Origin: Phycisphaerales bacterium
Lineage (GTDB): Bacteria; Planctomycetota; Phycisphaerae; Phycisphaerales; UBA1924
Direction: 5' to 3'
Assembly: GCA_027019265.1 (NCBI GenBank)
Contig: JALUWX010000006.1
Coordinates: forward strand, 42,467-106,466
Length of the DNA stretch: 64,000 nt
Of this stretch, positions 38,416 through 47,264 are shown in pieces (position 1 is the stretch's first letter; every line of letters starts with the position of its first letter). Below the pieces are notes generated by a model. It was not told where the DNA came from. It searched no databases and was given only the letters and a program-made list of their open reading frames with translations. The position numbers and the translations under genes were made by a program.

Positions 38416-39141
38416 ATGCGATCGATCGATGTCGCGCTGACATACCAACTCATTGAGTCCGCACTCGATCGCGATACCGTCGCGATCGATGTGCTGCGCG
38501 CGACGACCACGATGCTCGCGGCCCTCGGGTCCGGGGCGGAGCGGGTCATCCCGGTCGAGTCGATCGAGGATGCGTTCGCTGCGAAAGCGCGTATCCCCGA
38601 CGCGATCCTCGCCGGGGAGCGCGACGCGGTCCCCCCCGAGGGGTTCGATCTCGGGAACTCGCCGTTGTCGATGAGCCAGGAAACGGTGGGGGGGCGGACA
38701 TTGGTGATGTCCACGACGAATGGGACCCGCGCGATCCATCGGTGCACGGGCTCGGCGCGGGTGCTCATTGGATCAATCGTGAATCGGGGCGCGATCGCGC
38801 GGACCCTGTTCAATGGGGGACGGGACGTGCTGCTCGTGTGCTCGGGGACGCATGGACGGGTGTCGCTCGACGACACGATCGGGGCGGGGTTGATGATCGA
38901 GCGACTGCTTGAGTTGGGATCCGACTGGGCGCTCACGGACTCCGCGCGGATCGCGCTCGATGTGACCCGATCCACGATCCACGGAAGCGGGGGGGTGGAA
39001 CCCGCGATCCGCTCGGCGGCTCACGGACGGAAGCTCGACTCGCTCGGAATGGGGGCGGATATCGAGTTCGCGGCGCGACTGGACAGCTCATCGCTCGTTC
39101 CCACGTGGGATCCCGAGCACAACGAGATCCGGATCCGCTAG
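38416..39141 (+). CDS. comB: 2-phosphosulfolactate phosphatase family protein
   Basis: 241 residues with the ComB signature series: [72 protein letters not shown] and [20 protein letters not shown]. In methanogens the enzyme dephosphorylates 2-phospho-3-sulfolactate on the way to coenzyme M; many bacteria without coenzyme M carry it, so its substrate here is uncertain. No other sulfolactate gene is nearby. It lies 34 bases upstream of gpmA. Confidence 0.85.
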   Translation: MRSIDVALTYQLIESALDRDTVAIDVLRATTTMLAALGSGAERVIPVESIEDAFAAKARIPDAILAGERDAVPPEGFDLGNSPLSMSQETVGGRTLVMSTTNGTRAIHRCTGSARVLIGSIVNRGAIARTLFNGGRDVLLVCSGTHGRVSLDDTIGAGLMIERLLELGSDWALTDSARIALDVTRSTIHGSGGVEPAIRSAAHGRKLDSLGMGADIEFAARLDSSSLVPTWDPEHNEIRIR

Positions 39142-39175
39142 TATCGGTCACCCACACGAACGAAGGAGCGATATC

Positions 39176-39922
39176 GTGCACACCTTGGTCCTGATCCGTC
39201 ACGGCGAAAGCGTCTGGAACAAAGAGAACCGGTTCACGGGGTGGAAGGACGTTCCGCTCAGTGAGAAGGGGCACGAAGAGGCAGCAGCGGCCGGGAAGCT
39301 CCTCCGGGACGAGGGGTACACGTTCGACGAGGCGTACACGTCGGTCCTCAAGCGTGCGATCCGGACCCTTTGGCACGTCATGGAAGAGATGGACCTCATG
39401 TGGCTCCCGGTGACCCGCGCGTGGGAGCTCAACGAGCGCCACTACGGAGCGCTCCAGGGGCTGAACAAAACAGAGACGGCCGCGGAGCACGGGGAGGATC
39501 AGGTCAAGATCTGGCGCCGCTCGTACGACATCCCGCCGCCCGCGCTCAAGGAGAGCGACGAGCGCTACCCCGGGCACGACCGGCGGTACGCTTCACTCGC
39601 GAAGGACCGGATCCCCCTGACGGAATGTCTGAAAGACACGGTCGAGCGGGTGGTGCCCTACTGGGACAACGTGCTCGCGCCCCGGATCCGGGTCGGGAAG
39701 CGCCTCATCATCGCCGCGCACGGGAACTCGCTCCGCGCGCTCGTGAAGCACTTGGATCAGATCAGCGATGAGGACATCGTCGGGGTGAACATCCCCACGG
39801 GGATGCCGCTCGTGTACGAGCTCGATGAGCAGTTGAACCCGATCAGCAAGAAGTACCTGGGCGATCCCGAAGCGGTCGAGGCGGCGATGGCGGCCGTCGC
39901 GGCGCAGGGGAAAGCGAGGTAA
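39176..39922 (+). CDS. gpmA: 2,3-bisphosphoglycerate-dependent phosphoglycerate mutase
   Basis: 248 residues from GTG 39176, with GAAGGAG eight bases upstream. Interconverts 3- and 2-phosphoglycerate. [20 protein letters not shown] has the phospho-His; [20 protein letters not shown], the [15 protein letters not shown] core, [12 protein letters not shown] and [16 protein letters not shown] with the second catalytic His all match. The usual C-terminal tail ([20 protein letters not shown]) is complete. Glycolysis/gluconeogenesis in the cytoplasm. Confidence 0.96.
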   Translation: MHTLVLIRHGESVWNKENRFTGWKDVPLSEKGHEEAAAAGKLLRDEGYTFDEAYTSVLKRAIRTLWHVMEEMDLMWLPVTRAWELNERHYGALQGLNKTETAAEHGEDQVKIWRRSYDIPPPALKESDERYPGHDRRYASLAKDRIPLTECLKDTVERVVPYWDNVLAPRIRVGKRLIIAAHGNSLRALVKHLDQISDEDIVGVNIPTGMPLVYELDEQLNPISKKYLGDPEAVEAAMAAVAAQGKAR

Positions 39923-39932
39923 GCGGATCCGC

Positions 39933-41090
39933 TTACTTCCAGGTGAGCCCCTTCTGAAGAGTGTTGAAGTTCTCGCATCCATCGTCGGTCACGACGACCA
40001 TGTCCTCGATTCTGATTCCACCGATGCGCTTCGAGTAGAGCCCGGGCTCGATGGTGAGGACGTCCCCTCGGACAAGTTCGACCCCGCCGACATCGATGAG
40101 GGGGGGCTCGTGGACGTCGAGCCCGATCCCGTGCCCTGTGCCGTGGACCATCGCGATGGTGTCGGGGTCGTCGGGGATCCCGGCGTAGTAGCCGTGCTCG
40201 GTGATAACGCCGAGCGTGGCTCGGTGGACGGCATCCGCCGTCACTCCGGCGCGGGTTGCGTTGATGGCGGCTTCCTGCGCTTCGACGACACAGGCGTGCA
40301 TCTTTGTGACTTCGTCGGGGATGTCGCCGTGGACGACACAGCGGGTGCAGTCGCCGTGGTACTTGGTGGCTTTGACGTGGGGGAAGAGATCGACGATGAC
40401 GGGCTCGCCCGTACGGATCGGGCCGTGCCCTCGGTCGTGGCAGTCCCCGCCGACGGGGCCCGCGGCGACGATGGAGCCGTGGGGGGATGAGGCACCGCGT
40501 TCCATGAAGTAGAGATCGATCAGGGGGAAGATCCGTTCGCTCGTGAGGGGGGAGCCGTCGAGATGGAGAACCCCTTCCTTGTTGGGGTTCGCGTTCGCGA
40601 TGAGCTCGCAGACAAAGCTCATGCACCCTTCGGTGAGCTTCTGGGCGGCGCGGAGTGCATCCAGCTCTTGGTCATCCTTGGAACGACGCTCCATGACCCC
40701 GAGCATGGGGTCGCACTCAACGTTCAATCCACGCTCGCGCATGTAGTGGGCGTAGATCTCCGGGAGAGTGCGATCGACGATGACCTTGGAGATCGCATGA
40801 TCGAGCAGGCACTGCGCGACGGACTGGGCCGTTGCGAGTTCGCGATCACCCTCGTTCCGTACCTCGGGCTTGTAATCCCCAGGGCAGACGACCCGATCGG
40901 CGCGTGCGTTCTGCTTCGCGCGGTCCATCTCGATGTCGCGGATCATCAGGATCCGCTCGGAGGATCCGTCCGCGCAGACCAGATCGATCGATGCGGTGGG
41001 ATCACCCACGGCGAATCGGATCCGGTGGTACAGCGAGAGGTTGGACTCGGGGGATCCAGCGACAACGACAGCGTGGGTGAACTCGGACAT
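39933..41090 (-). CDS. M24-family metallopeptidase (Xaa-Pro aminopeptidase-like)
   Basis: 385 residues from ATG 41090. The N-terminal creatinase-like domain is followed by a pita-bread peptidase domain with its metal ligands: Asp in VIVDLFPHVKATKYHGDCTR (two Asp), His in VHGTGHGIGLDVHEPP, Glu in LTIEPGLY and Glu in GGIRIEDMVVVTDDG. It probably removes N-terminal residues next to proline from peptides. The N-terminus around CADGSSERILMI is shorter than in classic PepP. It is divergent from the exonuclease gene with a 26-base gap. Confidence 0.85.
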   Translation of the reverse strand: MSEFTHAVVVAGSPESNLSLYHRIRFAVGDPTASIDLVCADGSSERILMIRDIEMDRAKQNARADRVVCPGDYKPEVRNEGDRELATAQSVAQCLLDHAISKVIVDRTLPEIYAHYMRERGLNVECDPMLGVMERRSKDDQELDALRAAQKLTEGCMSFVCELIANANPNKEGVLHLDGSPLTSERIFPLIDLYFMERGASSPHGSIVAAGPVGGDCHDRGHGPIRTGEPVIVDLFPHVKATKYHGDCTRCVVHGDIPDEVTKMHACVVEAQEAAINATRAGVTADAVHRATLGVITEHGYYAGIPDDPDTIAMVHGTGHGIGLDVHEPPLIDVGGVELVRGDVLTIEPGLYSKRIGGIRIEDMVVVTDDGCENFNTLQKGLTWK

Positions 41091-41116
41091 GACCGACACT
41101 AGGGCTAGAGTCGGAC

Positions 41117-41887
41117 ATGCGTATCGCGACATGGAATATCAACGGGATCAGGGCGGCCATTAAAAAGGGTTGGGACGAGCACATCGCTCGGGTCGATCCG
41201 AGCGTGCTTTTGCTCCAGGAAGTCCGCGCGCTCCCCGAGCAGATCCCCACGGATTGGCGCGATCCCGAGGACTGGAACACGCTGTGGCACCCGGCGGAGA
41301 AGAGGGGGTACGCCGGGACCGGGATCCTGGCGAAGGACACGATCAAAGAAGAGTCGAGGGGCGCGGGTGAGGATGAAGACCTCGAAGGGCGGGTCGTTGT
41401 GGCACGGGTAGGTCCGGTTCGGGTCGCTTCGATCTATCTCCCCTCGGGGTCGTCTGGGGAACATCGACAGGAGATCAAGGACCGGTGGCTCGGGTTCTTC
41501 CATACCTGGGCCGACACGCTCCGGAAGTCGCGCGTCCCGACGATCCTTGGGGGTGACTTCAATATCGCGCACACCGAGCGAGACATCTTCCACGCGAAGT
41601 CGAACCAGAAGACCTCCGGGTTCCTCCCCCACGAGCGCGAATGGATGGGCTCGTTTATCGACATGGGGTGGCACGACATCGTGCGAGAGGAGTTCGGGGA
41701 TATCGACGGTCCATACTCATGGTGGTCGAACCGGGGCCGGGCTCGGGAGCTCGATCGGGGATGGCGCATCGACTATCTCTTCCTGAATCCGGCCGCTCGG
41801 AAGGTACTCAAGGGGTGCCATATCGATCGGGAATCCGGGCTCGGTGTCTCCGATCACGCGATGGTGATCTGTGATCTCGATGTCTGA
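41117..41887 (+). CDS. xth: Exodeoxyribonuclease III
   Basis: 256 residues. AP-endonuclease/3'-exonuclease of base-excision repair. Endonuclease/exonuclease/phosphatase motifs: MRIATWNINGIRAAIKKGW (Asn metal ligand), SVLLLQEVRA (Glu), VASIYLPSGS, the catalytic ILGGDFNIAHTERD, a DDGWRIDY-like RGWRIDYLFLN and the C-terminal GLGVSDHAMVICDLD (Asp-His pair). The length matches the family. It is followed 38 bases later by a tRNA gene. Confidence 0.93.
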   Translation: MRIATWNINGIRAAIKKGWDEHIARVDPSVLLLQEVRALPEQIPTDWRDPEDWNTLWHPAEKRGYAGTGILAKDTIKEESRGAGEDEDLEGRVVVARVGPVRVASIYLPSGSSGEHRQEIKDRWLGFFHTWADTLRKSRVPTILGGDFNIAHTERDIFHAKSNQKTSGFLPHEREWMGSFIDMGWHDIVREEFGDIDGPYSWWSNRGRARELDRGWRIDYLFLNPAARKVLKGCHIDRESGLGVSDHAMVICDLDV

Positions 41888-41903
41888 TCATGCGCGCGGA
41901 CGG

Positions 41904-41909
41904 TACAAT
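41904..41909 (+). promoter_or_regulatory. -10 box of the second CAT tRNA gene
   Basis: TACAAT, 16 bases before the tRNA. The sequence 17 bases further upstream is a poor -35. Confidence 0.4.
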
Positions 41910-41925
41910 GTCCACGATCCAGGGC

Positions 41926-41999
41926 GGCCCCATAGCTCAGCGGTCTAGAGCAAGCGACTCATAATCGCCTGGTCCTCGGTTCGAATCCGAGTGGGGCTA
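41926..41999 (+). tRNA. tRNA with CAT anticodon (second copy; Met or Ile2)
   Basis: 74 bases from GGCCCCA to TGGGGCTA (first pair G-U). D-arm AGCTCAGCGGTCTAGAGC; anticodon loop CTCATAA; T-arm CTCGG/CCGAG. Its body differs from the CAT tRNA at 32196, so the two probably serve different roles among elongator Met, initiator and Ile2. It lacks the initiator-like C1-A72 mismatch and is not an obvious initiator. Confidence 0.9.
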
Positions 42000-42005
42000 T
42001 TGACC

Positions 42006-44075
42006 ATGACCATGGCGCACCCCACGAGCACAGGCCGGGACACGTGGCGCGACACGCGTGTCAGGATTATCGATCGAGCGAATCAGCTTCTCGAGCACCA
42101 CCGACGATCGGGGATCGTGGATCCCGACGAACTCCGTTTGCGCTCAATCGTGGGGACGCTCCGAACAGTCCTCCCCGAATCGGCTGTGTGCTTCAGTCCT
42201 GACTCAGGTTGGCCGGAACCGTTGCGGCTCCTCCGTGAAGATCGGATTGATTGCGATCCCGGGTCGGCGTATGAAGTGCTCCTCGGGCTCGATGTCAGCG
42301 TGGTCGATGGAACAGCGAGGTTCATTCCGAGAGCAAGGGGTGCCCGGACGGGTTCGGGAACGTTTTACACACCGATACCGCTGGTTGAACACGTGCTCGA
42401 TCATGCGCTCGACCCGATCCTCGATGGGCTCGACGATCCCGATGAAACTTCGATCCTCTCGATCCGGGTGTGCGACCCGGCTTGTGGGTCGGGACGTTTT
42501 CTGGCGTGCGCGGCGCGACGGTTGGCCGCCCGGCTCCGGGAAATCACGGGTGAACCGGAGTCGAGCGCGATCTCGCGCGTGATCGATCGATGTATCTACG
42601 GCGTTGATCTCGATCGGATCTCGGTCGAGTTGTGTATCACGGCGCTCGTTCGCGCGGGCGGCTCGAGCGATTCGATTCGGGATCACATCAGATTCGGGAA
42701 CTCGCTGCTCGGGGTTCTCGATCCCGCGGTCACGATGAAGGGGGAACGATCTTGCGATGCATGGTGCGCCGAATATCTGGGGTCGGAACCGCTCCCCTCT
42801 GACCATCTTTTCCACTGGGGGCTTGAGTTCCCGGAAGTGTTTGAGCGGGATGGTTCAGGCTTCGATGTGATCGTGGGGAACCCGCCGTTCCTCAATCAGT
42901 TGACCCGCGCGACAGCATCGGATCGGCGGACGGCTCGGCTCCTCAGCGCGTGCTGCGATGATGCGGTGGGGGGGTACGCGGATCTTTCCATCGCGTTTCT
43001 CGTGCGCTCGATGCAGCTGTGCGCGAAGCGGGGACGGGTCTCGCTCGTACTGCCGCAGTCTGTTCTTGTATCGGATGACGCGGGTGCGGCTCGGAAGGCC
43101 GTACTGGAGACTGGAGCAATCCAGGCGCTGTGGATCTCCAACGAGCACGTCTTTGACGATGCTGGGGTCTATACGTGTGCCGTCACTCTTGAGAAGTGTG
43201 GCGAACGGACTTCCAAACTCATCCGGACCCACACGGGCGCGTTCGAATCGATCGATCCGATCCAGATTCAGAACGACACGCTCCGAGACGAACCGACTTG
43301 GGGACGATTGAGCGCCAGCACGCTCGGGGTTCCGGATCTCGTGGTCTCCCGGGATCTGACGATCGGGGACATCGCGCATGCAACGGCGGATTTCCGCGAT
43401 CAGTACTACGGGCTCAAAGGGCATGTCCGGAACTCGGAAGACATCAATGAAACGGACGATCCGATCGAGGATCGCTATCCGCGACTTCTGACCTCGGGGC
43501 TGATCGATCCCGCGTGCAGTCTCTGGGGGGAGCGAACGACCCGGATCCATAAGCAGACGTGGCGCTCCCCGAGAATCCATCGTGCGGGGCTCTCGGGAGA
43601 CACCAAGATGTCCTCCTGGATCGACATCCGGCTGGTCCCGAAGGTGCTGCTCGCGACGCAGACCCGAGTGATGGAGGCCTACGTCGATTCACAAGGGATC
43701 TATGTGCCGAGCGTCCCGATTGTGTCTCTTATGCCCTTTAAACACGATGATCTTTGGAGTGTGGGAGCGGCGGTTGCTTCACCCGTGAGCACTATGATTG
43801 CTTGCCGGGACTACTTTGGGGCCGCGCTCAGTATCGGAGCGATCAAACTCAGCGCGAAACAGGCGCTCAGACTCCCTCTCCCGGGTGGCACGAAAGGGCT
43901 CGAACGGGCCGCTGGGGTCTTCCGGGAAGCCCACGAGGTGCGAGACCCCCATGAACGGCAGGAACTCCTGAACTCCTTCGGGAGGATCAGCTGTGAGAAT
44001 CTCGGTGTGAGTGGCCGATCCGCTCGGCGGCTGGAAACCTGGTGGAATCAACGGCTTGGCTCACGGAGGGGCTGA
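42006..44075 (+). CDS. Eco57I-type N6-adenine DNA methyltransferase (stand-alone)
   Basis: 689 residues from ATG 42006 (ATG 42012 also possible). Motif X region TGSGTFYTPIPLVEHVLDHA, motif I IRVCDPACGSGRFLACAARR, motif IV FDVIVGNPPFLNQ (catalytic NPPF) and motif VI KRGRVSLVLPQSVLVSDDAG identify a gamma-class type II/IIG-like enzyme. Residues about 400-680 form a target-recognition region. No PD-(D/E)xK nuclease part is seen at the N-terminus and no restriction gene is adjacent, so it looks like an orphan methylase. It begins six bases after a tRNA, has no Shine-Dalgarno sequence, and is followed by another tRNA gene. Confidence 0.8.
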   Translation: MTMAHPTSTGRDTWRDTRVRIIDRANQLLEHHRRSGIVDPDELRLRSIVGTLRTVLPESAVCFSPDSGWPEPLRLLREDRIDCDPGSAYEVLLGLDVSVVDGTARFIPRARGARTGSGTFYTPIPLVEHVLDHALDPILDGLDDPDETSILSIRVCDPACGSGRFLACAARRLAARLREITGEPESSAISRVIDRCIYGVDLDRISVELCITALVRAGGSSDSIRDHIRFGNSLLGVLDPAVTMKGERSCDAWCAEYLGSEPLPSDHLFHWGLEFPEVFERDGSGFDVIVGNPPFLNQLTRATASDRRTARLLSACCDDAVGGYADLSIAFLVRSMQLCAKRGRVSLVLPQSVLVSDDAGAARKAVLETGAIQALWISNEHVFDDAGVYTCAVTLEKCGERTSKLIRTHTGAFESIDPIQIQNDTLRDEPTWGRLSASTLGVPDLVVSRDLTIGDIAHATADFRDQYYGLKGHVRNSEDINETDDPIEDRYPRLLTSGLIDPACSLWGERTTRIHKQTWRSPRIHRAGLSGDTKMSSWIDIRLVPKVLLATQTRVMEAYVDSQGIYVPSVPIVSLMPFKHDDLWSVGAAVASPVSTMIACRDYFGAALSIGAIKLSAKQALRLPLPGGTKGLERAAGVFREAHEVRDPHERQELLNSFGRISCENLGVSGRSARRLETWWNQRLGSRRG

Positions 44076-44132
44076 GCGACGAATCTTCATCGTCCTCTCG
44101 ACGAGACAGTCGCCGAAGCCGGGAAGGGGACC

Positions 44133-44138
44133 TATAAT
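44133..44138 (+). promoter_or_regulatory. -10 box of the tRNA-Gly gene
   Basis: TATAAT, a perfect consensus, 27 bases before the tRNA; the -35 region is weak. Confidence 0.5.
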
Positions 44139-44165
44139 GCCCATCGCGTCAAGGAACGCACTGAC

Positions 44166-44237
44166 GCGGGTGTAGTTCAGTGGTAGAACGTCAGCTTCCC
44201 AAGCTGAATGTCGCCGGTTCGACTCCGGTCACCCGCT
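44166..44237 (+). tRNA. tRNA-Gly (CCC)
   Basis: 72 bases from GCGGGTG to CACCCGCT with a perfect acceptor stem. D-arm AGTTCAGTGGTAGAAC; anticodon loop TTCCCAA (CCC) on TCAGC/GCTGA; T-arm CCGG TTCGACT CCGG. CCA is not encoded. Confidence 0.94.
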
Positions 44238-44425
44238 TTCTGAAGCCTCGAACAATCAAGCACTTGTGACGCTTGGCTCAATCTCGCCTACCTTCGACGG
44301 TATCAGGTGCGGCTCTGTAGATTCGGATCGACTCTGACCTCATGCGAGGACAGCGGGACTATCGCCGGTCACCCTTCCGGTTCGGCGCGTTGGTCCAGTT
44401 CCCACGGCGACAATCTCTCCGGTGG
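44238..44425. other. Intergenic stretch without recognised features
   Basis: Between tRNA-Gly and the small minus-strand reading frame at 44426. No credible gene, hairpin terminator or repeat was seen. Confidence 0.6.
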
Positions 44426-44596
44426 TCAGATCCCGTGAGGGGGTCGCGAGAATCTGATGTCTTTCCCACACTTCCAACCCCGAGAGAGCGGTTCGTATCC
44501 GGTCAGTTGCTCTATTCCATTCTCAGCGTTATTGATTGCCGAGTCGTTCCAGACGACACCGTCGATCTTCATGTTGACCGGTGTTCGCACACTCAC
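44426..44596 (-). CDS. Candidate small protein translationally coupled to a response regulator
   Basis: A 56-residue frame starting GTG 44596, whose GTGA overlaps the stop of the upstream response-regulator gene by four bases, just as that gene overlaps the kinase gene. The sequence is mixed and protein-like (VRTPVNMKIDGVVWNDSAIN, then AENGIEQLTGYEPLSRGWKC and GKDIRFSRPPHGI), not an obvious antisense artefact. No family is recognised. It is short enough that chance cannot be excluded. Confidence 0.35.
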   Translation of the reverse strand: MSVRTPVNMKIDGVVWNDSAINNAENGIEQLTGYEPLSRGWKCGKDIRFSRPPHGI

Positions 44597-45078
44597 TCCC
44601 GTGCTGCGAAGAGTTCATTCCGTCCTGGATATCTGTTGTGGTTGGTCCAGTAGAGTCCGAACTCACGGATCATCTTCTGAAACTTGACGAAATCGATGGG
44701 CTTTGTCATATAGCTGTTGACTCCGAGTCGGTACGCCCGCTCGATATCGAGATGGTTGTCCGATGTCGAGAGGACGACAACGGGGATGTCGTGGAGTTCT
44801 GCATCTGCTTTGACCTGCTCGATCACTTCGTGCCCATTCAGACGCGGGATTTTAAGGTCGAGGAGCACGAGATCCGGGCGCCGTGCGTATCTGTATTCTC
44901 CGCTTTGGCGGAGGTACAGGATCGCGTCTTCTCCGTTGCTCACGTGCGAGATCGTGGTCTTCACATCGTTGTTCTCGAGCGACATGCGCACAAGATCGGC
45001 GTGTGTCGGATCGTCCTCGACGAGAAGGACGTGGATCGGCTTTCCCCGATGGGCTCGGGCTGTGGGCTGAGAGTTCAT
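44593..45078 (-). CDS. Single-domain response regulator (Rcp1-like)
   Basis: 161 residues, receiver domain only: acidic pocket LLVEDDPTHADL, phospho-Asp in LVLLDLKIPRLNGHEV, Thr/Ser in VVVLSTSDNHLD, Lys in GVNSYMTKPIDF. The YLRQSGEYRYARRPDLVLLD insertion and the extended C-terminus are typical of the Rcp1 family of phytochrome/PAS-kinase partners. Its ATG overlaps the stop of the histidine kinase by four bases, so it is the likely phosphorylation partner. Confidence 0.88.
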   Translation of the reverse strand: MNSQPTARAHRGKPIHVLLVEDDPTHADLVRMSLENNDVKTTISHVSNGEDAILYLRQSGEYRYARRPDLVLLDLKIPRLNGHEVIEQVKADAELHDIPVVVLSTSDNHLDIERAYRLGVNSYMTKPIDFVKFQKMIREFGLYWTNHNRYPGRNELFAARE

Positions 45079-47201
45079 GCGCCGATCTCCGTAAGCTGAG
45101 GCGTTGTGTGCGTGAGCGGAGCGGAGAACACAAACTTCGCGCCTCCGGATTCTGATTCTTCGACCCAGACGGATCCCCCGTGAGCTTCCGCGACCCGTTT
45201 GACAATTGCGAGCCCAACACCGGTTCCTTCGAACTCGGATTGGAGCCGATTAAAGACTTCGAACACCTTGTCTCGGAATCGTGGATCGATACCCGGTCCT
45301 TCATCGGCGACCCAGACACGGATCTGCTCCTCGGTCTGCTCCCCCCCGATGGTCAAACGGAGCACTCCATCATCGGATCGTCCGTATTTGATCGCGTTGG
45401 TGATCAGGTTCTGGAACACCTGCTGGAGACTCGAAGAATCGCCGTACAGGTCAGGAAGATCGGCCTGGACATCGATCTCGGCGTGCACGGAATCGAGCAT
45501 GGGGGCGAGCCCGTCGATCAGTTTTTGGATCAGGGAGGATGTCTGGATCGGCCCGTGCTCTCGTTCGGCCTTTCCGATTTTATTGAACAGGAGTAGATCG
45601 TCGAGGAGTCGCTGCATCCGTTCGGACGCGCTGCGGATCGCTTCGGAGAATCCGATCAAGCGGTCGGTACGCCCCGCTTCGAGGTCCTGGTGGAGGAAGC
45701 CGTTGTAGCCCTGGATCGTCACGATGGGGGACTTGAGATCATGGGAGACCATATATGTGATCTGTTCCATCTCCTTGGCCCGCTGGACGAGTTCTTTGTT
45801 GATCTGCTTGATGCGTTGTTCAGCGAGTCGGTGAGCCGTGACATCGGTCCGGATCGCGACAAACTTGGTAATCTTGCCCTCGTCGTCCTTGAAGGGGGTG
45901 ATGGTCGTGTTCACCCAATACAACGAGCCGTCTTTCGCACGGTTGCAGATATCGCCCTGCCATACCTGGCCCGACGCGATCGTCCTCCACATGGAAACGA
46001 AAAAGCTCTTGGTGTGGACCCCCGAGTTGATCACACGGTGGGTTTGTCCAACAAGCTCATCCCGAGAATACCCGGAAAGTTTGCAGAACCGGTCGTTGCA
46101 ATAGGTGATGACACCCTTGACATCCGTGACGGCGACGATTGCGTGTTGATCGATCGCTTGGTTCTGGAGATCCTGAAGATCACGGGAGACTCGGCGTGTT
46201 TCCTGATCCTTCTCTTCCAATGAGCTGACAAATGCTCTCGTGCTCAGGAAGAACGAAACAACGAGACTGAGCATGACCGTCAGGAACAGCCCACCCATGA
46301 CCACGAGCGTCGAGAGCGGAGTCTTTGCTGATTCAATCGTGGTCTGCGCCGGCCATATTTCGGCCACAAGAAGGATCCTGTCTTCGACGATGTATTCCCG
46401 AACTTCTCTTCGGGCCAATCCTGCACCCTCGTTCTTGTCCGAAGGCACATGGCGTCGTGTGGTTCCGAAACTGATAGTGGATTCGTACTCGCTCTTCGGA
46501 TCGATGGCCGACCTTGCGTGGTTGTAAAGGCGGGGGACCGATGCGATAGAAACGATTACGGCCGGCTGATTATTGTTCGTGTTCGTCGTGAGGACATCGA
46601 AGAGGAGTATGTCGCCTACAACGCTGGCTGTGATGGAGCCGGCCTTGGCGTTGTGGGAATCAAGCTGATTCTTGTGTGAATCCAGAATATCGCTGATCGT
46701 ACTCCGGATCTCTGAGCTGACCGGCTCATCGCCGCTCGAGGACCAGAGGAGGGTGTTCTCAAGCCCATAGATCATGAGCTTCCCATCGATGGATTCGATC
46801 CGTTCTTCGGCCGCGTAGATCGGTCTCTGTGGGTTCTTGAGGTCCAATGCAAAGGAACCGAGGTTCAGTGTCGTATCGCGCAGGTTCTGGATGATCTCAT
46901 CCAGTTCCTGGATGATCTCGTCCGCAACATTCTGAGTCATGAGCGACTGGGAACGGACTTCATTGCTCCGGATCGTGAAGTAGACCTGGAACGACAGGAC
47001 GAGTAGGACACACGTCGCGACGAGAGGGGTCGATCTCCAGACCTGCGCTCGACCTGCGTAGGTTGCGTCGCGACGAATGAACGTCCCCGCGATACCCGAC
47101 CCGATCAGGAAGAACGAGATCGCTGTTTGCGGCGACATACCTGGGAACGCACCCCAGCTGTATCCGAACTCGAATCCTGAGATATAGCCAAGGATGGACA
47201 C
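45075..47201 (-). CDS. PAS-containing sensor histidine kinase, part downstream of the in-frame stop
   Basis: 708 residues if translation begins at GTG 47201. It contains two membrane segments, an extracytoplasmic region of about 200 residues, another membrane segment (STLVVMGGLFLTVMLSLVVS), a PAS domain (IVAVTDVKGVITYCNDRFCK, LSGYSRDELVGQTHRVINSG) with its PAC segment, HisKA (MVSHDLKSPIVTIQGY) and HATPase (NLITNAIKYG, DEGPGID, FEGTGVGLAIVKR). The frame is open upstream of 47201 for 21 codons to a TAG at 47265-47267, then continues as another 143 codons of membrane segments. The functional state is therefore unclear; see the pseudogene entry. Confidence 0.8.
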   Translation of the reverse strand: MSILGYISGFEFGYSWGAFPGMSPQTAISFFLIGSGIAGTFIRRDATYAGRAQVWRSTPLVATCVLLVLSFQVYFTIRSNEVRSQSLMTQNVADEIIQELDEIIQNLRDTTLNLGSFALDLKNPQRPIYAAEERIESIDGKLMIYGLENTLLWSSSGDEPVSSEIRSTISDILDSHKNQLDSHNAKAGSITASVVGDILLFDVLTTNTNNNQPAVIVSIASVPRLYNHARSAIDPKSEYESTISFGTTRRHVPSDKNEGAGLARREVREYIVEDRILLVAEIWPAQTTIESAKTPLSTLVVMGGLFLTVMLSLVVSFFLSTRAFVSSLEEKDQETRRVSRDLQDLQNQAIDQHAIVAVTDVKGVITYCNDRFCKLSGYSRDELVGQTHRVINSGVHTKSFFVSMWRTIASGQVWQGDICNRAKDGSLYWVNTTITPFKDDEGKITKFVAIRTDVTAHRLAEQRIKQINKELVQRAKEMEQITYMVSHDLKSPIVTIQGYNGFLHQDLEAGRTDRLIGFSEAIRSASERMQRLLDDLLLFNKIGKAEREHGPIQTSSLIQKLIDGLAPMLDSVHAEIDVQADLPDLYGDSSSLQQVFQNLITNAIKYGRSDDGVLRLTIGGEQTEEQIRVWVADEGPGIDPRFRDKVFEVFNRLQSEFEGTGVGLAIVKRVAEAHGGSVWVEESESGGAKFVFSAPLTHTTPQLTEIGA

Positions 47202-47264
47202 GGCAGCAAGGATCGTGACGAGCCCCCCGATATTTACAATGAAGCCGCTTCCGAACGTGGTTTG

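Noticed and set aside
35748..38975. A 1075-codon minus-strand frame opposite the TPS exoprotein and comB
   Set aside because: Rich in Arg, Asp, Val and His with no domain, and both plus-strand genes have clear families.
41991..42005. GTG at 41991 as start of the DNA methylase
   Set aside because: It lies inside the tRNA acceptor stem; ATG 42006 or 42012 is preferred.
44342..44653. A 103-codon plus-strand frame
   Set aside because: Overlaps the end of the response regulator and the coupled small frame on the other strand; no ribosome site or motif.
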